Assembly (NCBI GenBank): GCA_005502925.1
Contig: SCPD01000010.1
Span: 182,255-246,254, forward strand
DNA: 64,000 nucleotides
Reading direction: 5' to 3'
Source of the DNA: Rhizobiales bacterium Y(2018)
GTDB taxonomy: Bacteria; Pseudomonadota; Alphaproteobacteria; Rhizobiales; Aestuariivirgaceae
Part shown: piece after piece, positions 25,317 through 34,322 of the stretch
Position numbering within the stretch: position 1 is the stretch's first letter
Layout: the number at the start of each line of letters is the position of its first letter
Translations under genes and position numbers: made by a program
The notes under the pieces: model-generated
The model's database searches: none
Told to the model about the DNA's origin: nothing
Seen by the model: the letters and a program-made list of their open reading frames with translations, nothing else

Positions 25317-25810
25317 GGCCGAGCGGGCGGCGAGTAAAGATCGGGGGTTTTCCTCAGCATGGCGACAAGCGCCGAAGGCGCTTCCGGCGTTTTGATGCGC
25401 GCCAGGGCCGAAGTTATCCAGTCATTGCCATTGCGGGACTCCTGCAGGATGGCCGGAATATCCTCGGGCGTAAGCGCGCTCGAAACCGACAGAACCATGC
25501 CGGCCCGTGCTCTGATCGAGAGATTGGGCTGCTTGAGCAGTTCGAGCAGTGCGAAGACACCGGGCCGCCCGAACTTTTCAAACTGCGCCGGAAGGCTGAA
25601 ATAGCCGCCCTGGTCGTGTATGAAGCCGTAGCCCAGTGGATCACCGCCTGGACAATCGGGCATACATGGAAAGGGCTTCTGCAACAGAACCAGACATTGC
25701 TCCAGGCTCTCGCAGGTGAGTTCAGGCGGTTCGGCCGGCTGAGCGGATGCTTCGTGAACCTCAAACATGGTGAGCGCGCAAAGCAGTATTGCCACAAATC
25801 TCGTGCGCAT
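25313..25810 (-). CDS. Exported HEAT-repeat protein, N-terminal part (frame lost near 25350)
   Basis: Open frame of 165 aa starting at ATG 25810 with a signal peptide (MRTRFVAILLCALTMFEVHEASA) and a mature Cys-rich N-terminus (CESLEQC, CMPDC). Alpha-repeat segments follow (GVFALLELLKQPNLSIRARAGMV split as GVFALLELLKQ and LSIRARAGM). The last codons after RKTP have no relation to HEAT repeats, while the neighbouring frame continues the repeat pattern, so a frameshift in the AAAACCCCC run is likely. The joined product would be a secreted protein of about 600 aa. A greA terminator lies just upstream, so it needs its own promoter. Confidence 0.65.
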   Translation of the reverse strand: MRTRFVAILLCALTMFEVHEASAQPAEPPELTCESLEQCLVLLQKPFPCMPDCPGGDPLGYGFIHDQGGYFSLPAQFEKFGRPGVFALLELLKQPNLSIRARAGMVLSVSSALTPEDIPAILQESRNGNDWITSALARIKTPEAPSALVAMLRKTPDLYSPPARP

Positions 25811-25851
25811 GATGGGTCCCCGTGTCGAACCCAAAGTAAGAAGAGCATTGC

Positions 25852-25884
25852 GCAAAAATTAAGGCCGGGCAGGGGCCCGGCCTT
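25852..25884 (-). terminator. Rho-independent terminator of greA
   Basis: Perfect 10-bp GC-rich stem (25861-25870 with 25875-25884), 4-base loop, and on the minus strand a following TTAATTTTT tract. It starts about 30 bp past the greA stop. Confidence 0.9.
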
Positions 25885-25914
25885 GGAATTCTAGATCGGC
25901 TACGGTCGGCGCCG

Positions 25915-26391
25915 TCAGTTGTACCTGACCTTCAGGATCTCGTAGCTCTTGCCGCCGCCCGGGGTGGCGACTTCCACCGAATCACCCTTGCGCTTGCCGA
26001 TGATGGCGCGTGCGATGGGCGAGCTCACCGAGATCAGGCCCTTCTTCACGTCGGCCTCGAATTCGCCGACGATCTGATAGGCGGCTTCGTCCTCGGTATC
26101 CTCATCGACGAGGGTGACCTTGGCGCCGAACTTCACGGTGTCGCCCGACAGTTTCGAGATGTCGATCACCTCGGCGCGGCTGATCTTGTCCTCGAGCTCG
26201 GCGACGCGGGCTTCGGTCCAGCCCTGTTGTTCCTTGGCGGCATGATATTCCGCATTCTCGGACAGATCGCCATGCGAACGCGCTTCCTCGATCGCGCGGA
26301 TGATGCGCGGGCGCTCCACCGATTTCAGGTGCTTGATCTCGTCCATCATGGCGGCGTGTCCCGCCTCAGTCATTGGAATCTTATCAATCAT
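25915..26391 (-). CDS. greA: Transcription elongation factor GreA
   Basis: Cytoplasmic RNA polymerase-binding factor of 158 aa that triggers cleavage of backtracked RNA. The N-terminal coiled coil (residues 1-75, [19 protein letters not shown], with acidic tip [15 protein letters not shown]) and the C-terminal FKBP-like domain ([18 protein letters not shown]) are both complete. A strong terminator follows. It lies close to carB, as in related alphaproteobacteria. A folded 5' leader sequence is noted separately. Confidence 0.97.
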   Translation of the reverse strand: MIDKIPMTEAGHAAMMDEIKHLKSVERPRIIRAIEEARSHGDLSENAEYHAAKEQQGWTEARVAELEDKISRAEVIDISKLSGDTVKFGAKVTLVDEDTEDEAAYQIVGEFEADVKKGLISVSSPIARAIIGKRKGDSVEVATPGGGKSYEILKVRYN

Positions 26392-26809
26392 GTCGCAAAT
26401 CCGTCAGTTCAACTCTTTCCGTCGGGGCGGTCGGCCCGCGCCGGGTAAAATGCAAGTTCCCGGTGAACGGCCCTTGCGGTCCGTCACCGGGAACAGTCCA
26501 CAAAGATGGCTTAAGGCGGCCAGGAATTCAAGAGTCCCGTTAAGTCGTTTGTCAGCTTGGCAAATTTCAATCCGGGCGGAGAGGGCCGGAAGCCTGATCT
26601 GGGAGGTTGGGCGTTTCGCGCGGCGGCTTGCTCCTCACAGGCATGTGATCTCACTTTCCCTTGGGGACAGTTTGCCAAATCAGGGAGGAATCGGGCAAGC
26701 CGAGCCTATCGGCCGCGGCATCGAGAGGGGAACGGACGCCACGCCATCTTGTGGTAATTTTTGCCTACTAGGTCCTGCATTCCTTGTGGAGCAGGTTGCA
26801 GGAGAGAAG
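26392..26809. other. Divergent intergenic region between greA and the sterol-desaturase-type gene
   Basis: 418 bp without a credible gene. It contains a long hairpin at 26456-26494 (GTTCCCGGTGA arm matched by TCACCGGGAAC, with one bulge) within the presumed greA leader. No U tract follows it on the minus strand. Confidence 0.5.
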
Positions 26810-27769
26810 ATGAATCGCTTTGAGATCAGCCGCATGACGAAGGCCTATCTGCTTCTGTCCTACGTCCTGTGGCCGGCCCTTTTTGGTTGTGGACTGCTCG
26901 GCGCCTATTGCGCCTTCGAAAGCGATCATCCGCTTCTCTGGTTCAACGTCGTCTATCTGAGCATCGCCGCCGGCATCGCGCTGTTCGAATATCTCATGCC
27001 TTATGAGCGCGACTGGCTCGCGCCCGATGGCGAGATCGTCAACGACATCGCCCACACGCTTCTCACCAAAGGCGCGGTGCAGGTCGCGGCGGCGGCAGGC
27101 GCCACCTTTCCGATTCTCGTCGCCATGGTCGCCCAACCCCATGTCGGAAACGACGATGGGTTGTGGCCCACCAACTGGCCCTTGCTGCTGCAAGTGGCGC
27201 TGGCGCTCGTCATCGCCGAGCTCGGCCTCTATGCCGCGCATCGCTATGCCCATGAGCGCCTGATCCTCTGGCGCTTCCATGCGCTCCATCACAGCGTCGA
27301 GCGCCTGCGCGTGTTCAATACCGGGCGCTTCCACGTGGTGGACTCGATCGTGAAGGCAGCACTCAGCCAGATACCGCTTTATCTGCTGGGGGCGCCCTTG
27401 CCGGTTTTCCTGTGGGTCGGCGCGGTGGCGGCCTTCATCGGCCTTCTGACCCATTGCAATATCGAGATGCGCACCGGCTTCCTCGACTGGATCTTCAGCA
27501 CGCCCAGGCTGCATCGCTGGCATCATTCGCGCGATGCCAAGGTCGGCAACACCAATTATTGCGAGAATGTCGTGCTGTGGGACCAGCTGCTCGGCACCTA
27601 TCACAACCCGCCCTATCCGTCCTCGACCGATATCGGCATCAAGGGCGAGATCGCCAAAAGCTTCTGGACGCAATTGACGCAGCCCTTCACCAAAGATGGC
27701 CTCAGGCAGATCCTGGGACGGCATAAAAAGAACAACGCGCCCGCTGTTCGCGAGCGCGTCGACGTCTAA
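26810..27769 (+). CDS. Sterol desaturase / fatty-acid hydroxylase superfamily membrane enzyme
   Basis: Membrane di-iron hydroxylase-type protein of 319 aa. His-box motifs HRYAHE, HALHHS and LHRWHHSR (residues about 143-245) together with FNTGRFH and THCNIEMRTG are typical of the superfamily. Several hydrophobic helices span residues 15-135. ATG 26810 has a GGAG ribosome-binding site at 26801-26804. The long open frame upstream is not coding by appearance. Substrate unknown: bacterial members hydroxylate fatty acyl, carotenoid or hopanoid-type lipids. Convergent with carB. Confidence 0.85.
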   Translation: MNRFEISRMTKAYLLLSYVLWPALFGCGLLGAYCAFESDHPLLWFNVVYLSIAAGIALFEYLMPYERDWLAPDGEIVNDIAHTLLTKGAVQVAAAAGATFPILVAMVAQPHVGNDDGLWPTNWPLLLQVALALVIAELGLYAAHRYAHERLILWRFHALHHSVERLRVFNTGRFHVVDSIVKAALSQIPLYLLGAPLPVFLWVGAVAAFIGLLTHCNIEMRTGFLDWIFSTPRLHRWHHSRDAKVGNTNYCENVVLWDQLLGTYHNPPYPSSTDIGIKGEIAKSFWTQLTQPFTKDGLRQILGRHKKNNAPAVRERVDV

Positions 27770-27783
27770 ATCTCAGATGATGT

Positions 27784-27808
27784 CTCCGCATGACAGGGCC
27801 ATGCGGAG
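27784..27808. terminator. Hairpin between convergent genes
   Basis: Perfect 9-bp stem (27784-27792 with 27800-27808) with a 7-base loop between the sterol-desaturase gene and carB. No T tract on either strand. A possible bidirectional terminator. Confidence 0.4.
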
Positions 27809-27815
27809 GAGATCT

Positions 27816-30800
27816 TCAGTGATAATCCTGCAGCGGCCGCACATCGAGCGTTCCGGCCTTCTGCGCGGCGATCGCCTTGGTGACCGCCAGGATGCCGGGC
27901 AGCGTCGTGTAGTAGGGGACCTTCTGCAGCAGCGCCGTCTGGCGGATCGGCTTTGAATCCGATTCGGAAGCTTTCGATTCCGTCGTGTTCAGCACGAGTT
28001 GGATCTCGCCGTTCTTCAAAGCGTCGACGACATTGGGGCGGCCCTCCAGCACCTTGTTGACCTTGGCGCAGTCGAGCCCCTTGGCCTCGAGGAAACGCTG
28101 GGTGCCGCCGGTGGCGCAAATGCGGAAGCCCAGATCGAGCAGCTTCTTCACCGCCGGCAGGATGCGCTGCTTGTCGGCGTCCTTCACCGAGATGAAGACC
28201 GTACCGGCGAGCGGCACACGCATGCCGGCCCCCAGCTGGCTCTTGGCGAAGGCCATGTCATAGGTCTTGTCGAGCCCCATGACCTCACCGGTCGAGCGCA
28301 TTTCCGGTCCGAGCAGGATGTCGACGCCGGGGAAGCGGTTGAACGGGAAGACCGCTTCCTTGACCGCGACATGGTGGAGCTTCTTGGGTTTGAGCTTGAA
28401 GCTCGCCAACGTCTCGCCCGCCATCACCCGGGCGGCGATCTTGGCAACCGGCTCGCCGATCACCTTGGCGACGAATGGCACGGTGCGCGAGGCGCGCGGA
28501 TTGACCTCGAGAATGTAGACCTCGTCGTCCTTGACGGCGAACTGCACATTCATGAGGCCGACCACCTTGAGGGCAAGCGCCAGCTGGCGGGCCTGTTTCT
28601 CGATTTCGGCGATGATCGAGGCTTTCAGCGAATGGGGCGGCAGCACGCAGGCGCTGTCGCCAGAGTGGATGCCGGCCTCTTCGATATGCTCCATCACGCC
28701 GGCGACGAACACGTCCTTGCCATCGGAGATGGCATCGACATCGACCTCGATGGCATTGGAGAGATAGGAGTCGATGAGCACCGGGCTGTCGCCCGAGACG
28801 ACCACCGCCTCGGTGATGTAGCGGGCAAGCTGCGCCTCGTCGCGCACGATCTCCATGGCACGACCGCCCAGCACGTAAGACGGGCGGATGACGACCGGGA
28901 AGCCGATCGACTTGGCGATCTTGCGCGCTTCCGCGCCTGAGCGGGCAATGCCGTTCTTGGGCTGGCGCAGTTTGAGCTTCTTCAGAAGCTTGGCGAAGCG
29001 GTCGCGGTCCTCGGCAAGATCAATCGCATCGGGCGTCGTGCCGAGGATCGGCACGCCGGCGCTTTCGAGCGCATGGGCGAGGTTGAGCGGCGTCTGTCCG
29101 CCGAACTGGACGATGACGCCCTTGAGCGTGCCGTTCGTCTGCTCGGCCCAGATGATCTCCAGCACGTCCTCGGCGGTGAGCGGCTCGAAATAGAGCCGGT
29201 CGGAGGTATCGTAGTCGGTCGAGACCGTTTCCGGATTGCAGTTGACCATGATCGATTCGAAGCCCGCGTCATGCAGCGCGAAGCAGGCATGGCAGCAGCA
29301 ATAGTCGAATTCGATGCCCTGGCCGATGCGGTTGGGACCGCCGCCCAGGATGATGATCTTCTGCTTATCGGACGGGCGCGCCTCGTTGCCGTCATCGCCG
29401 GCAAGGCCCGTCTCGTAGGTCGAATACATGTAGGCGGTGGGCGAGGCGAATTCGGCCGCGCAGGTGTCGATGCGCTTGAACACCGGCTTGACGCCGAGCT
29501 TGCGGCGATGCGCGCGCACCTTGTCCTCGGTGCCGCGGATCAACTCGGCGAGCCGGCGGTCGGAGAAGCCCATGGCCTTGAGCCGGCGCAGATTGACGGC
29601 GTCCTTGGGCAGGCCACGCTCGCGGATCGCCTCTTCCATCTTCACGATGCCGTCGATCTCGCGGATGAACCACGGATCATACTTGCAGGCGGCATGGATC
29701 TGCTCGACGGTCGCGCCGAGGCGGAGCGCCTGCGCCACTTTGAGGAGGCGGTCGGGACGCGGGGCGGCGAGAGCGGAGCGGATGGCGTTCTTGTCGTCGT
29801 CTTCGCCGAGGCCGTCGATCTTCACCTCGTTGAGGCCGGTAAGACCCGTCTCCAATCCACGCAAGGCCTTCTGCAGCGATTCCTGGAAGGTGCGCCCGAT
29901 GGCCATGACCTCGCCCACCGACTTCATGGCAGTGGTGAGCGTCGGCTCGGCGCCGGGGAATTTCTCGAAGGCGAAACGCGGGATCTTCGTCACCACATAA
30001 TCGATGGTGGGCTCGAAGGAAGCGGGCGTCGCACCACCGGTGATGTCGTTGGCGAGCTCGTCCAGCGTGTAGCCGACGGCGAGGCGGGCGGCGACCTTGG
30101 CGATCGGGAAGCCGGTCGCCTTGGAGGCCAAGGCGGATGAGCGCGACACGCGCGGATTCATCTCGATGACGACGAGGCGGCCATTATCCGGATTGACGGC
30201 GAACTGCACGTTCGAACCGCCGGTCTCGACGCCGATCTCGCGCAGCACCGCCAGCGAGGCGTTGCGCATGATCTGATATTCCTTGTCGGTCAAGGTCAGC
30301 GCCGGGGCGACGGTGATCGAATCACCGGTATGGACGCCCATCGGGTCGATATTCTCGATCGAGCAGATGATGATGCAGTTGTCGTCGCGGTCGCGCACGA
30401 CCTCCATCTCGTATTCTTTCCAGCCGAGCACCGATTCCTCGATCAGCACTTCGGCGGTGGGGGAGGCGTCGAGGCCGCTTTCGACGATGTCGAAAAATTC
30501 CTCGCGGTTATAGGCGATGCCGCCGCCGGTGCCGCCCAGCGTGAAGGAGGGGCGGATGATGCAGGGCAGGCCGATCTCGAGCATGGCCTCGAAGGCCTCG
30601 ACGAGGGCACGGTTGCGGTAGCGCTTGAGGCGCTCGGGCTCGGTCGCCGCCCAGTCGCGCTCATAGGCCTCGACGTCGCCGCCCTGGGTCTTCAGGAGCT
30701 CGGTCTCGGCGGCGAACTGCTCTCGGTCGGCCTCTTTCAGGGCCGAGGCATTGGCCAGCATGGATTTGGGAGTTTCGAGGCCGATCTTCTTCATCGCCTC

Positions 30801-31199
30801 GCGGAACTGCTCACGGTCCTCGGCCTTGTCGATGACATCGGCCTTGGCGCCGATCATCTCGACGCCGAATTTGTCCAAGACCCCCATACGGTTGAGGGAA
30901 AGCGCTGTATTGAGCGCGGTCTGGCCGCCCATGGTGGGGAGAACCGCGTCCGGGCGCTCTTTTTCGATGATCCGGGCGACGACCTCGGGCGTGATCGGCT
31001 CGATATAGGTGGCGTCCGCCAGATCCGGGTCGGTCATGATGGTCGCCGGATTGGAGTTGACCAGGATGACTCGATAGCCCTCGGCCTTCAGCGCCTTGCA
31101 GGCCTGGGTGCCGGAATAATCGAATTCACAGGCCTGACCGATGATGATCGGTCCCGCCCCGATGATGAGGATGGATTTGATGTCTGTGCGTTTTGGCAT
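27816..31199 (-). CDS. carB: Carbamoyl-phosphate synthase large subunit
   Basis: Cytoplasmic ATP-grasp enzyme of 1127 aa making carbamoyl phosphate for arginine and pyrimidine synthesis. The two homologous halves start with [18 protein letters not shown] (residue 13) and [18 protein letters not shown] (near 600). ATP-grasp loops such as [12 protein letters not shown] and [12 protein letters not shown] are present in each half. The C-terminal methylglyoxal-synthase-like allosteric domain ([15 protein letters not shown]) precedes the end. Length is slightly above E. coli CarB because of small insertions in the first half, usual for this group. Its partner carA is 21.8 kb away on the same strand. 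Confidence 0.98.
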   Translation of the reverse strand: MPKRTDIKSILIIGAGPIIIGQACEFDYSGTQACKALKAEGYRVILVNSNPATIMTDPDLADATYIEPITPEVVARIIEKERPDAVLPTMGGQTALNTALSLNRMGVLDKFGVEMIGAKADVIDKAEDREQFREAMKKIGLETPKSMLANASALKEADREQFAAETELLKTQGGDVEAYERDWAATEPERLKRYRNRALVEAFEAMLEIGLPCIIRPSFTLGGTGGGIAYNREEFFDIVESGLDASPTAEVLIEESVLGWKEYEMEVVRDRDDNCIIICSIENIDPMGVHTGDSITVAPALTLTDKEYQIMRNASLAVLREIGVETGGSNVQFAVNPDNGRLVVIEMNPRVSRSSALASKATGFPIAKVAARLAVGYTLDELANDITGGATPASFEPTIDYVVTKIPRFAFEKFPGAEPTLTTAMKSVGEVMAIGRTFQESLQKALRGLETGLTGLNEVKIDGLGEDDDKNAIRSALAAPRPDRLLKVAQALRLGATVEQIHAACKYDPWFIREIDGIVKMEEAIRERGLPKDAVNLRRLKAMGFSDRRLAELIRGTEDKVRAHRRKLGVKPVFKRIDTCAAEFASPTAYMYSTYETGLAGDDGNEARPSDKQKIIILGGGPNRIGQGIEFDYCCCHACFALHDAGFESIMVNCNPETVSTDYDTSDRLYFEPLTAEDVLEIIWAEQTNGTLKGVIVQFGGQTPLNLAHALESAGVPILGTTPDAIDLAEDRDRFAKLLKKLKLRQPKNGIARSGAEARKIAKSIGFPVVIRPSYVLGGRAMEIVRDEAQLARYITEAVVVSGDSPVLIDSYLSNAIEVDVDAISDGKDVFVAGVMEHIEEAGIHSGDSACVLPPHSLKASIIAEIEKQARQLALALKVVGLMNVQFAVKDDEVYILEVNPRASRTVPFVAKVIGEPVAKIAARVMAGETLASFKLKPKKLHHVAVKEAVFPFNRFPGVDILLGPEMRSTGEVMGLDKTYDMAFAKSQLGAGMRVPLAGTVFISVKDADKQRILPAVKKLLDLGFRICATGGTQRFLEAKGLDCAKVNKVLEGRPNVVDALKNGEIQLVLNTTESKASESDSKPIRQTALLQKVPYYTTLPGILAVTKAIAAQKAGTLDVRPLQDYH

Positions 31200-31283
31200 T
31201 GCGAGGGGGTTCCCTACACGGGGAATCTCGCCAAGCCAAGGGGAATCAGCCCCTGCGACGTCACGGTTGAAAAGTCAGGAAAA

Positions 31284-31880
31284 TCAGTAATGTCGGGATG
31301 AGATCAGGCAGCCTAGAATATGGGCTTCCCGATCATTCGCAAAACTGAGACCCATAGCTTCGCCAGACGACGATACCGCAACCCCGACCGTAACTCCGCC
31401 TCCAATCCCCAGGAGGTTGTCCGTCTTGCCGGAGAACCCCATGCCGTTCCAGGCCAAGATATGGCGCAATCCCGTCTCCGATTTGTCCGACAGCGGTTTG
31501 ACGAGAAAGGCGATTGTCATTTCGGTCGGTGTCAGACGTTCGACATATGCGGCGTAGGGAAATGGCGATTTACCCGCCCAGGGAAGGAGCCAGGAGCCGC
31601 TATAGGCCTTTATGGCTTCCGGGATGTCACCAACAATAACCGTCTCTTTGACCAGGTCAGGCGGCGCTCGCACCCCTTCCATGCTGAAGGGCGGCAAGGT
31701 CTTCGGCCGCTCGATGGGTACGATGGTTTCGTCAGGTTCTGGGAAATAGCTCAAGCACCATTCGAGCAGTTGGTGGTCGATGGGGGTTATTCTTTCTCCG
31801 CCTGTCTCCTCAGCGATACTCAATGACGATGCGCCGACAACGACGAGCAGCAGACAGGAGAGAAAGAGAAAGTTCCGCAT
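31284..31880 (-). CDS. Small exported protein, paralogue of the next upstream gene
   Basis: Protein of 198 aa with a signal peptide (MRNFLFLSCLLLVVVGASSLSIA). Mature blocks EWCLSYFP, PDLVKETVIV, YSGSWLLPWAG, VERLTPTEMTIA and LAWNGMGFS recur in the neighbouring gene, so the two are tandem paralogues of a family I cannot name. Conserved Cys near the N-terminus and another near the C-terminus suggest a disulfide. Its ATG follows the preceding stop without any gap. Likely periplasmic; function unknown. Confidence 0.7.
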   Translation of the reverse strand: MRNFLFLSCLLLVVVGASSLSIAEETGGERITPIDHQLLEWCLSYFPEPDETIVPIERPKTLPPFSMEGVRAPPDLVKETVIVGDIPEAIKAYSGSWLLPWAGKSPFPYAAYVERLTPTEMTIAFLVKPLSDKSETGLRHILAWNGMGFSGKTDNLLGIGGGVTVGVAVSSSGEAMGLSFANDREAHILGCLISSRHY

Positions 31881-32522
31881 TCATGGTGTCCGATAGTATT
31901 TCTCGGAGAGGAAGCAGAGTGGCCATCCCTCGCCTCTTGTATCGCTGCTTTCCTTGCCGTCCTTATCGATCAACGTGACGGTGCGGGTGGCCCCCAACAT
32001 GCCGGCCATGGCCTCGCCCGATTCCCAAACATAGAGCGCGATTTCCTGAGAGTCTTTCGGCGTGCCTTTCGAATAGGAAAAGTACGTGCCCGTCCAGCTG
32101 AGCGTCAGTCGCTCCGGCTGAAGATCCTGGTGCTTGTCGCGTTCGCGCGCCAGGACGATGGTCATTTCCGTTGGGGTCAGTCGCTCGACAAAAATGGCGC
32201 CTGACGAGGGAGCGTCGATCGACGGCCATGTCCAGATGCCTTGGTACTTCTCAATGGACGGTGGAAGTGAGTCGACGATCTGAGTCTTCGTGACGAGGTC
32301 CGATGGCGCCACGGCATTTGAAAGGTCAAATGGGCGCAGTTCTCCGGGCGGGCGCGGAAGCAACTGGATGGTCTCGCCATCTTTTCTTGGAGAATGGCTG
32401 AGGCACCATTCGAAGACCCGCCAGTCTGTCGATCGCTCCTTGGCATAACCCAAGTGCGATGCGGTCCCGCCACATACCAAGAGGATCGGCAGCAAAAGTG
32501 AAACGCACGCGAAGTATCGCAT
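31881..32522 (-). CDS. Small exported protein, first of a tandem paralogous pair
   Basis: Protein of 213 aa with a hydrophobic N-terminal signal (MRYFACVSLLLPILLVCGGTA). Blocks EWCLSHSPRK, APSDLVTKTQIV, YQGIWTWPS, VERLTPTEMTIV and LSWTGTYFS match the downstream gene. Similarity is moderate (perhaps a third of positions by eye), so the duplication is not recent. The stop at 31881-31883 directly abuts the next start, implying translational coupling. No known domain recognised. Confidence 0.7.
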   Translation of the reverse strand: MRYFACVSLLLPILLVCGGTASHLGYAKERSTDWRVFEWCLSHSPRKDGETIQLLPRPPGELRPFDLSNAVAPSDLVTKTQIVDSLPPSIEKYQGIWTWPSIDAPSSGAIFVERLTPTEMTIVLARERDKHQDLQPERLTLSWTGTYFSYSKGTPKDSQEIALYVWESGEAMAGMLGATRTVTLIDKDGKESSDTRGEGWPLCFLSEKYYRTP

Positions 32523-32733
32523 TGGCCATGACCGGAATTATGGTTGCGACTCTTTCATTGTGATCTGGGCGGGATTACGGCGGGATGGGGCGATCAGTAG
32601 TACTTTAAGGCATAGCGGCCAGGCCCCAGCCTTGGGCGTCAGGCTGATGACCGGAGTCGACGAAGCCCTACGCTAGGCGAGTAGACCCAAATCGGATAAG
32701 ACCAAGATCTAGCAAGGGACCGGGAGGGGAAAA

Positions 32734-33222
32734 TTGAAGCGCTCTCGACGACTGTACCGAGTCGTGCTGTGTGCGTTGGTTGCGGCGTCCGTGGTGGCAA
32801 CGGTCGTACCGGCGGGTAGTTCTCAACAATGCGGCGGCATGCCGTGTCGATCAAACGGCGCGCCATATCTCAACGACAAGGGCGCGGTCGTGATCTATCC
32901 CGGCGAGCACTTTGCGATCGTCTTTGAAATCGAGAATGGTAAGATCGTGAATGCAGTGCCGAAGCCGCTCGGCGGACAGCTATCCAATGCGGTCGAAGTG
33001 GGCTTCGAGGCGTTCGAAGGCGGCATGATGCTGACGCTGGAGAACCGCCTTCCAGGCGAGATCAAATACGATGCCAGCATGAAGGTGCCCGATGATCGCC
33101 TGGTCTACACAAGCACTTGCCCGGTCAGAGCTGGCTTGTCGGCCTTCGAGAGCTGGTCTCATCCGATAAAATTCTTGGAGCTCTCCAATTTCAGATACTC
33201 GACAGGCGGCGCCTGCGAATAA
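32734..33222 (+). CDS. Exported protein of unknown function, TTG start
   Basis: Protein of 162 aa. The start is TTG 32734, supported by an exceptionally good GGGAGGGG ribosome-binding sequence (32721-32728); no ATG or GTG is suitably placed. A basic N-terminus and hydrophobic stretch (VVLCALVAASVVATVVP) indicate export. The mature part has Cys at CGGMPC, YTSTCPV and the C-terminal GACE, so disulfides are likely. No family recognised. It is divergent from the tandem exported pair. Confidence 0.65.
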   Translation: MKRSRRLYRVVLCALVAASVVATVVPAGSSQQCGGMPCRSNGAPYLNDKGAVVIYPGEHFAIVFEIENGKIVNAVPKPLGGQLSNAVEVGFEAFEGGMMLTLENRLPGEIKYDASMKVPDDRLVYTSTCPVRAGLSAFESWSHPIKFLELSNFRYSTGGACE

Positions 33223-33255
33223 TCTCGCAACGCTTCCTGCGCGATCAGGGCGGGA

Positions 33256-33582
33256 TTACGGCGTGGCGCGGTTGGACGCGTCCGGCGTGGCGGCGACGGC
33301 CTGCTCGCGGGTGACGCATTTGATCTGGCGGAAGACCTGCGATTTGTCGACGGTGCGCAGCCGCTCGAAGACGAGCGCCTCGGCAAAGCCGTTGTCGCGG
33401 CACCAGGCATCGGCGGTGGGCTTGCCGCAGCTCGCCCGGTCCGACATGCACAGAGCGACCGGCTTGCCGTGAACCTGCGGGTTGAAATAGGTCCGCGCGG
33501 TGCTTTCGGCATGAGCCGAAATCCCGGATACACTGGCAAAGCTCAAGACGGCGGCGATCAGAACGGGGCGAGGGGTAAACAT
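33256..33582 (-). CDS. Small exported Cys-containing protein
   Basis: Protein of 108 aa beginning at ATG 33582 (GGAG 8 bases upstream; the frame continues upstream but adds only a non-signal leader). Signal peptide cleavage near HAESTA. The mature part has Cys in ALCMSDRASCGK, DAWCRDNGF and RQIKCVT, four in all, suggesting two disulfides. Its upstream region holds the 11-bp direct-repeat motif shared with two other loci. Function unknown. Confidence 0.65.
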   Translation of the reverse strand: MFTPRPVLIAAVLSFASVSGISAHAESTARTYFNPQVHGKPVALCMSDRASCGKPTADAWCRDNGFAEALVFERLRTVDKSQVFRQIKCVTREQAVAATPDASNRATP

Positions 33583-33628
33583 GGCAATACTCCAGCGTGA
33601 CCAATTTGCCACAACGGCTGAAAATCTA

Positions 33629-33660
33629 CCCTGAATGGGCCGTTCATCTGCCGTTCATCT
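33629..33660. promoter_or_regulatory. Direct-repeat regulatory motif, site 1
   Basis: CCCTGAATGGGC followed by two CGTTCATCT units 11 bp apart (33641 and 33652). It lies between the divergent small exported protein and the L,D-transpeptidase gene. Bases 33629-33650 are identical to 37059-37080. Confidence 0.6.
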
Positions 33661-33734
33661 CAAAGACGGTCTTGACGGCCCCAGTCCGTCGCGGCGATGA
33701 ATTACGCGAGGCATGATTACGGGGGCGGCATAGG

Positions 33735-34322
33735 ATGCTGAAATCATTGGGGGTTGTGGGAATCGGGCTGATCGCCGGGCTGGTTCTGGCCAGCCCTTCC
33801 GCAATGGCGGAACGCAATAGGGACGCCAATTCCGGCGTGAAGACGAATTTCACCGTCGGCGCCTGGTCCTACAAGACCAATCCCAAATACAAGCGCAAGG
33901 AAATCGCATATGCCTCGGCCGAGCAGCCGGGCACGATCATCATCGAGACGCGCAAACGTTACCTCTATCTGGTGCTCAATAACGGCAAGGCGCTGCGCTA
34001 CGGCATCGGCGTCGGCCGCTCGGGCTTCACTTGGAAGGGAGCTGAGAAGATCAGCCGCAAGGCGGAGTGGCCCGATTGGCGCCCGCCGGCGGAGATGCGC
34101 GACCGCCAGCCGGACCTGCCCGAATTCATGGAAGGCGGCCCCAACAATCCGCTGGGCGCCAGGGCGCTCTATCTCGGCGCCACCGAATACCGCATCCACG
34201 GCACCGCCCAGCCCTGGACGATCGGCCAGGCCGTTTCCTCGGGCTGCATCCGGCTTACCAATGACGACGTGATCGACCTCTATGGCCGAGCCAGGGTCGG
34301 CGCCAAGGTCATCGTGAATTAG
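33735..34322 (+). CDS. L,D-transpeptidase (YkuD/ErfK family)
   Basis: Periplasmic enzyme of 195 aa that forms 3-3 peptidoglycan crosslinks or attaches proteins to the wall. Signal peptide at residues 1-25 (SPSAMA-ERN). The YkuD domain has the conserved RIHGTAQPW (His near 155) and the catalytic SSGCIRLTNDD (Cys near 171). The insert KYKRKEIAYASAEQPG is typical of the ErfK/SrfK type. It starts 75 bp past the direct-repeat motif and may be controlled by it. The 3' end overlaps the MocR gene on the other strand by 14 bp. Confidence 0.93.
   Translation: MLKSLGVVGIGLIAGLVLASPSAMAERNRDANSGVKTNFTVGAWSYKTNPKYKRKEIAYASAEQPGTIIIETRKRYLYLVLNNGKALRYGIGVGRSGFTWKGAEKISRKAEWPDWRPPAEMRDRQPDLPEFMEGGPNNPLGARALYLGATEYRIHGTAQPWTIGQAVSSGCIRLTNDDVIDLYGRARVGAKVIVN

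Noticed and set aside
25345..25360. Programmed -1 frameshifting in the HEAT gene
   Set aside because: The AAAACCCCC run does not fit a canonical X XXY YYZ heptamer in the reading frame, and no downstream stimulatory structure is evident.
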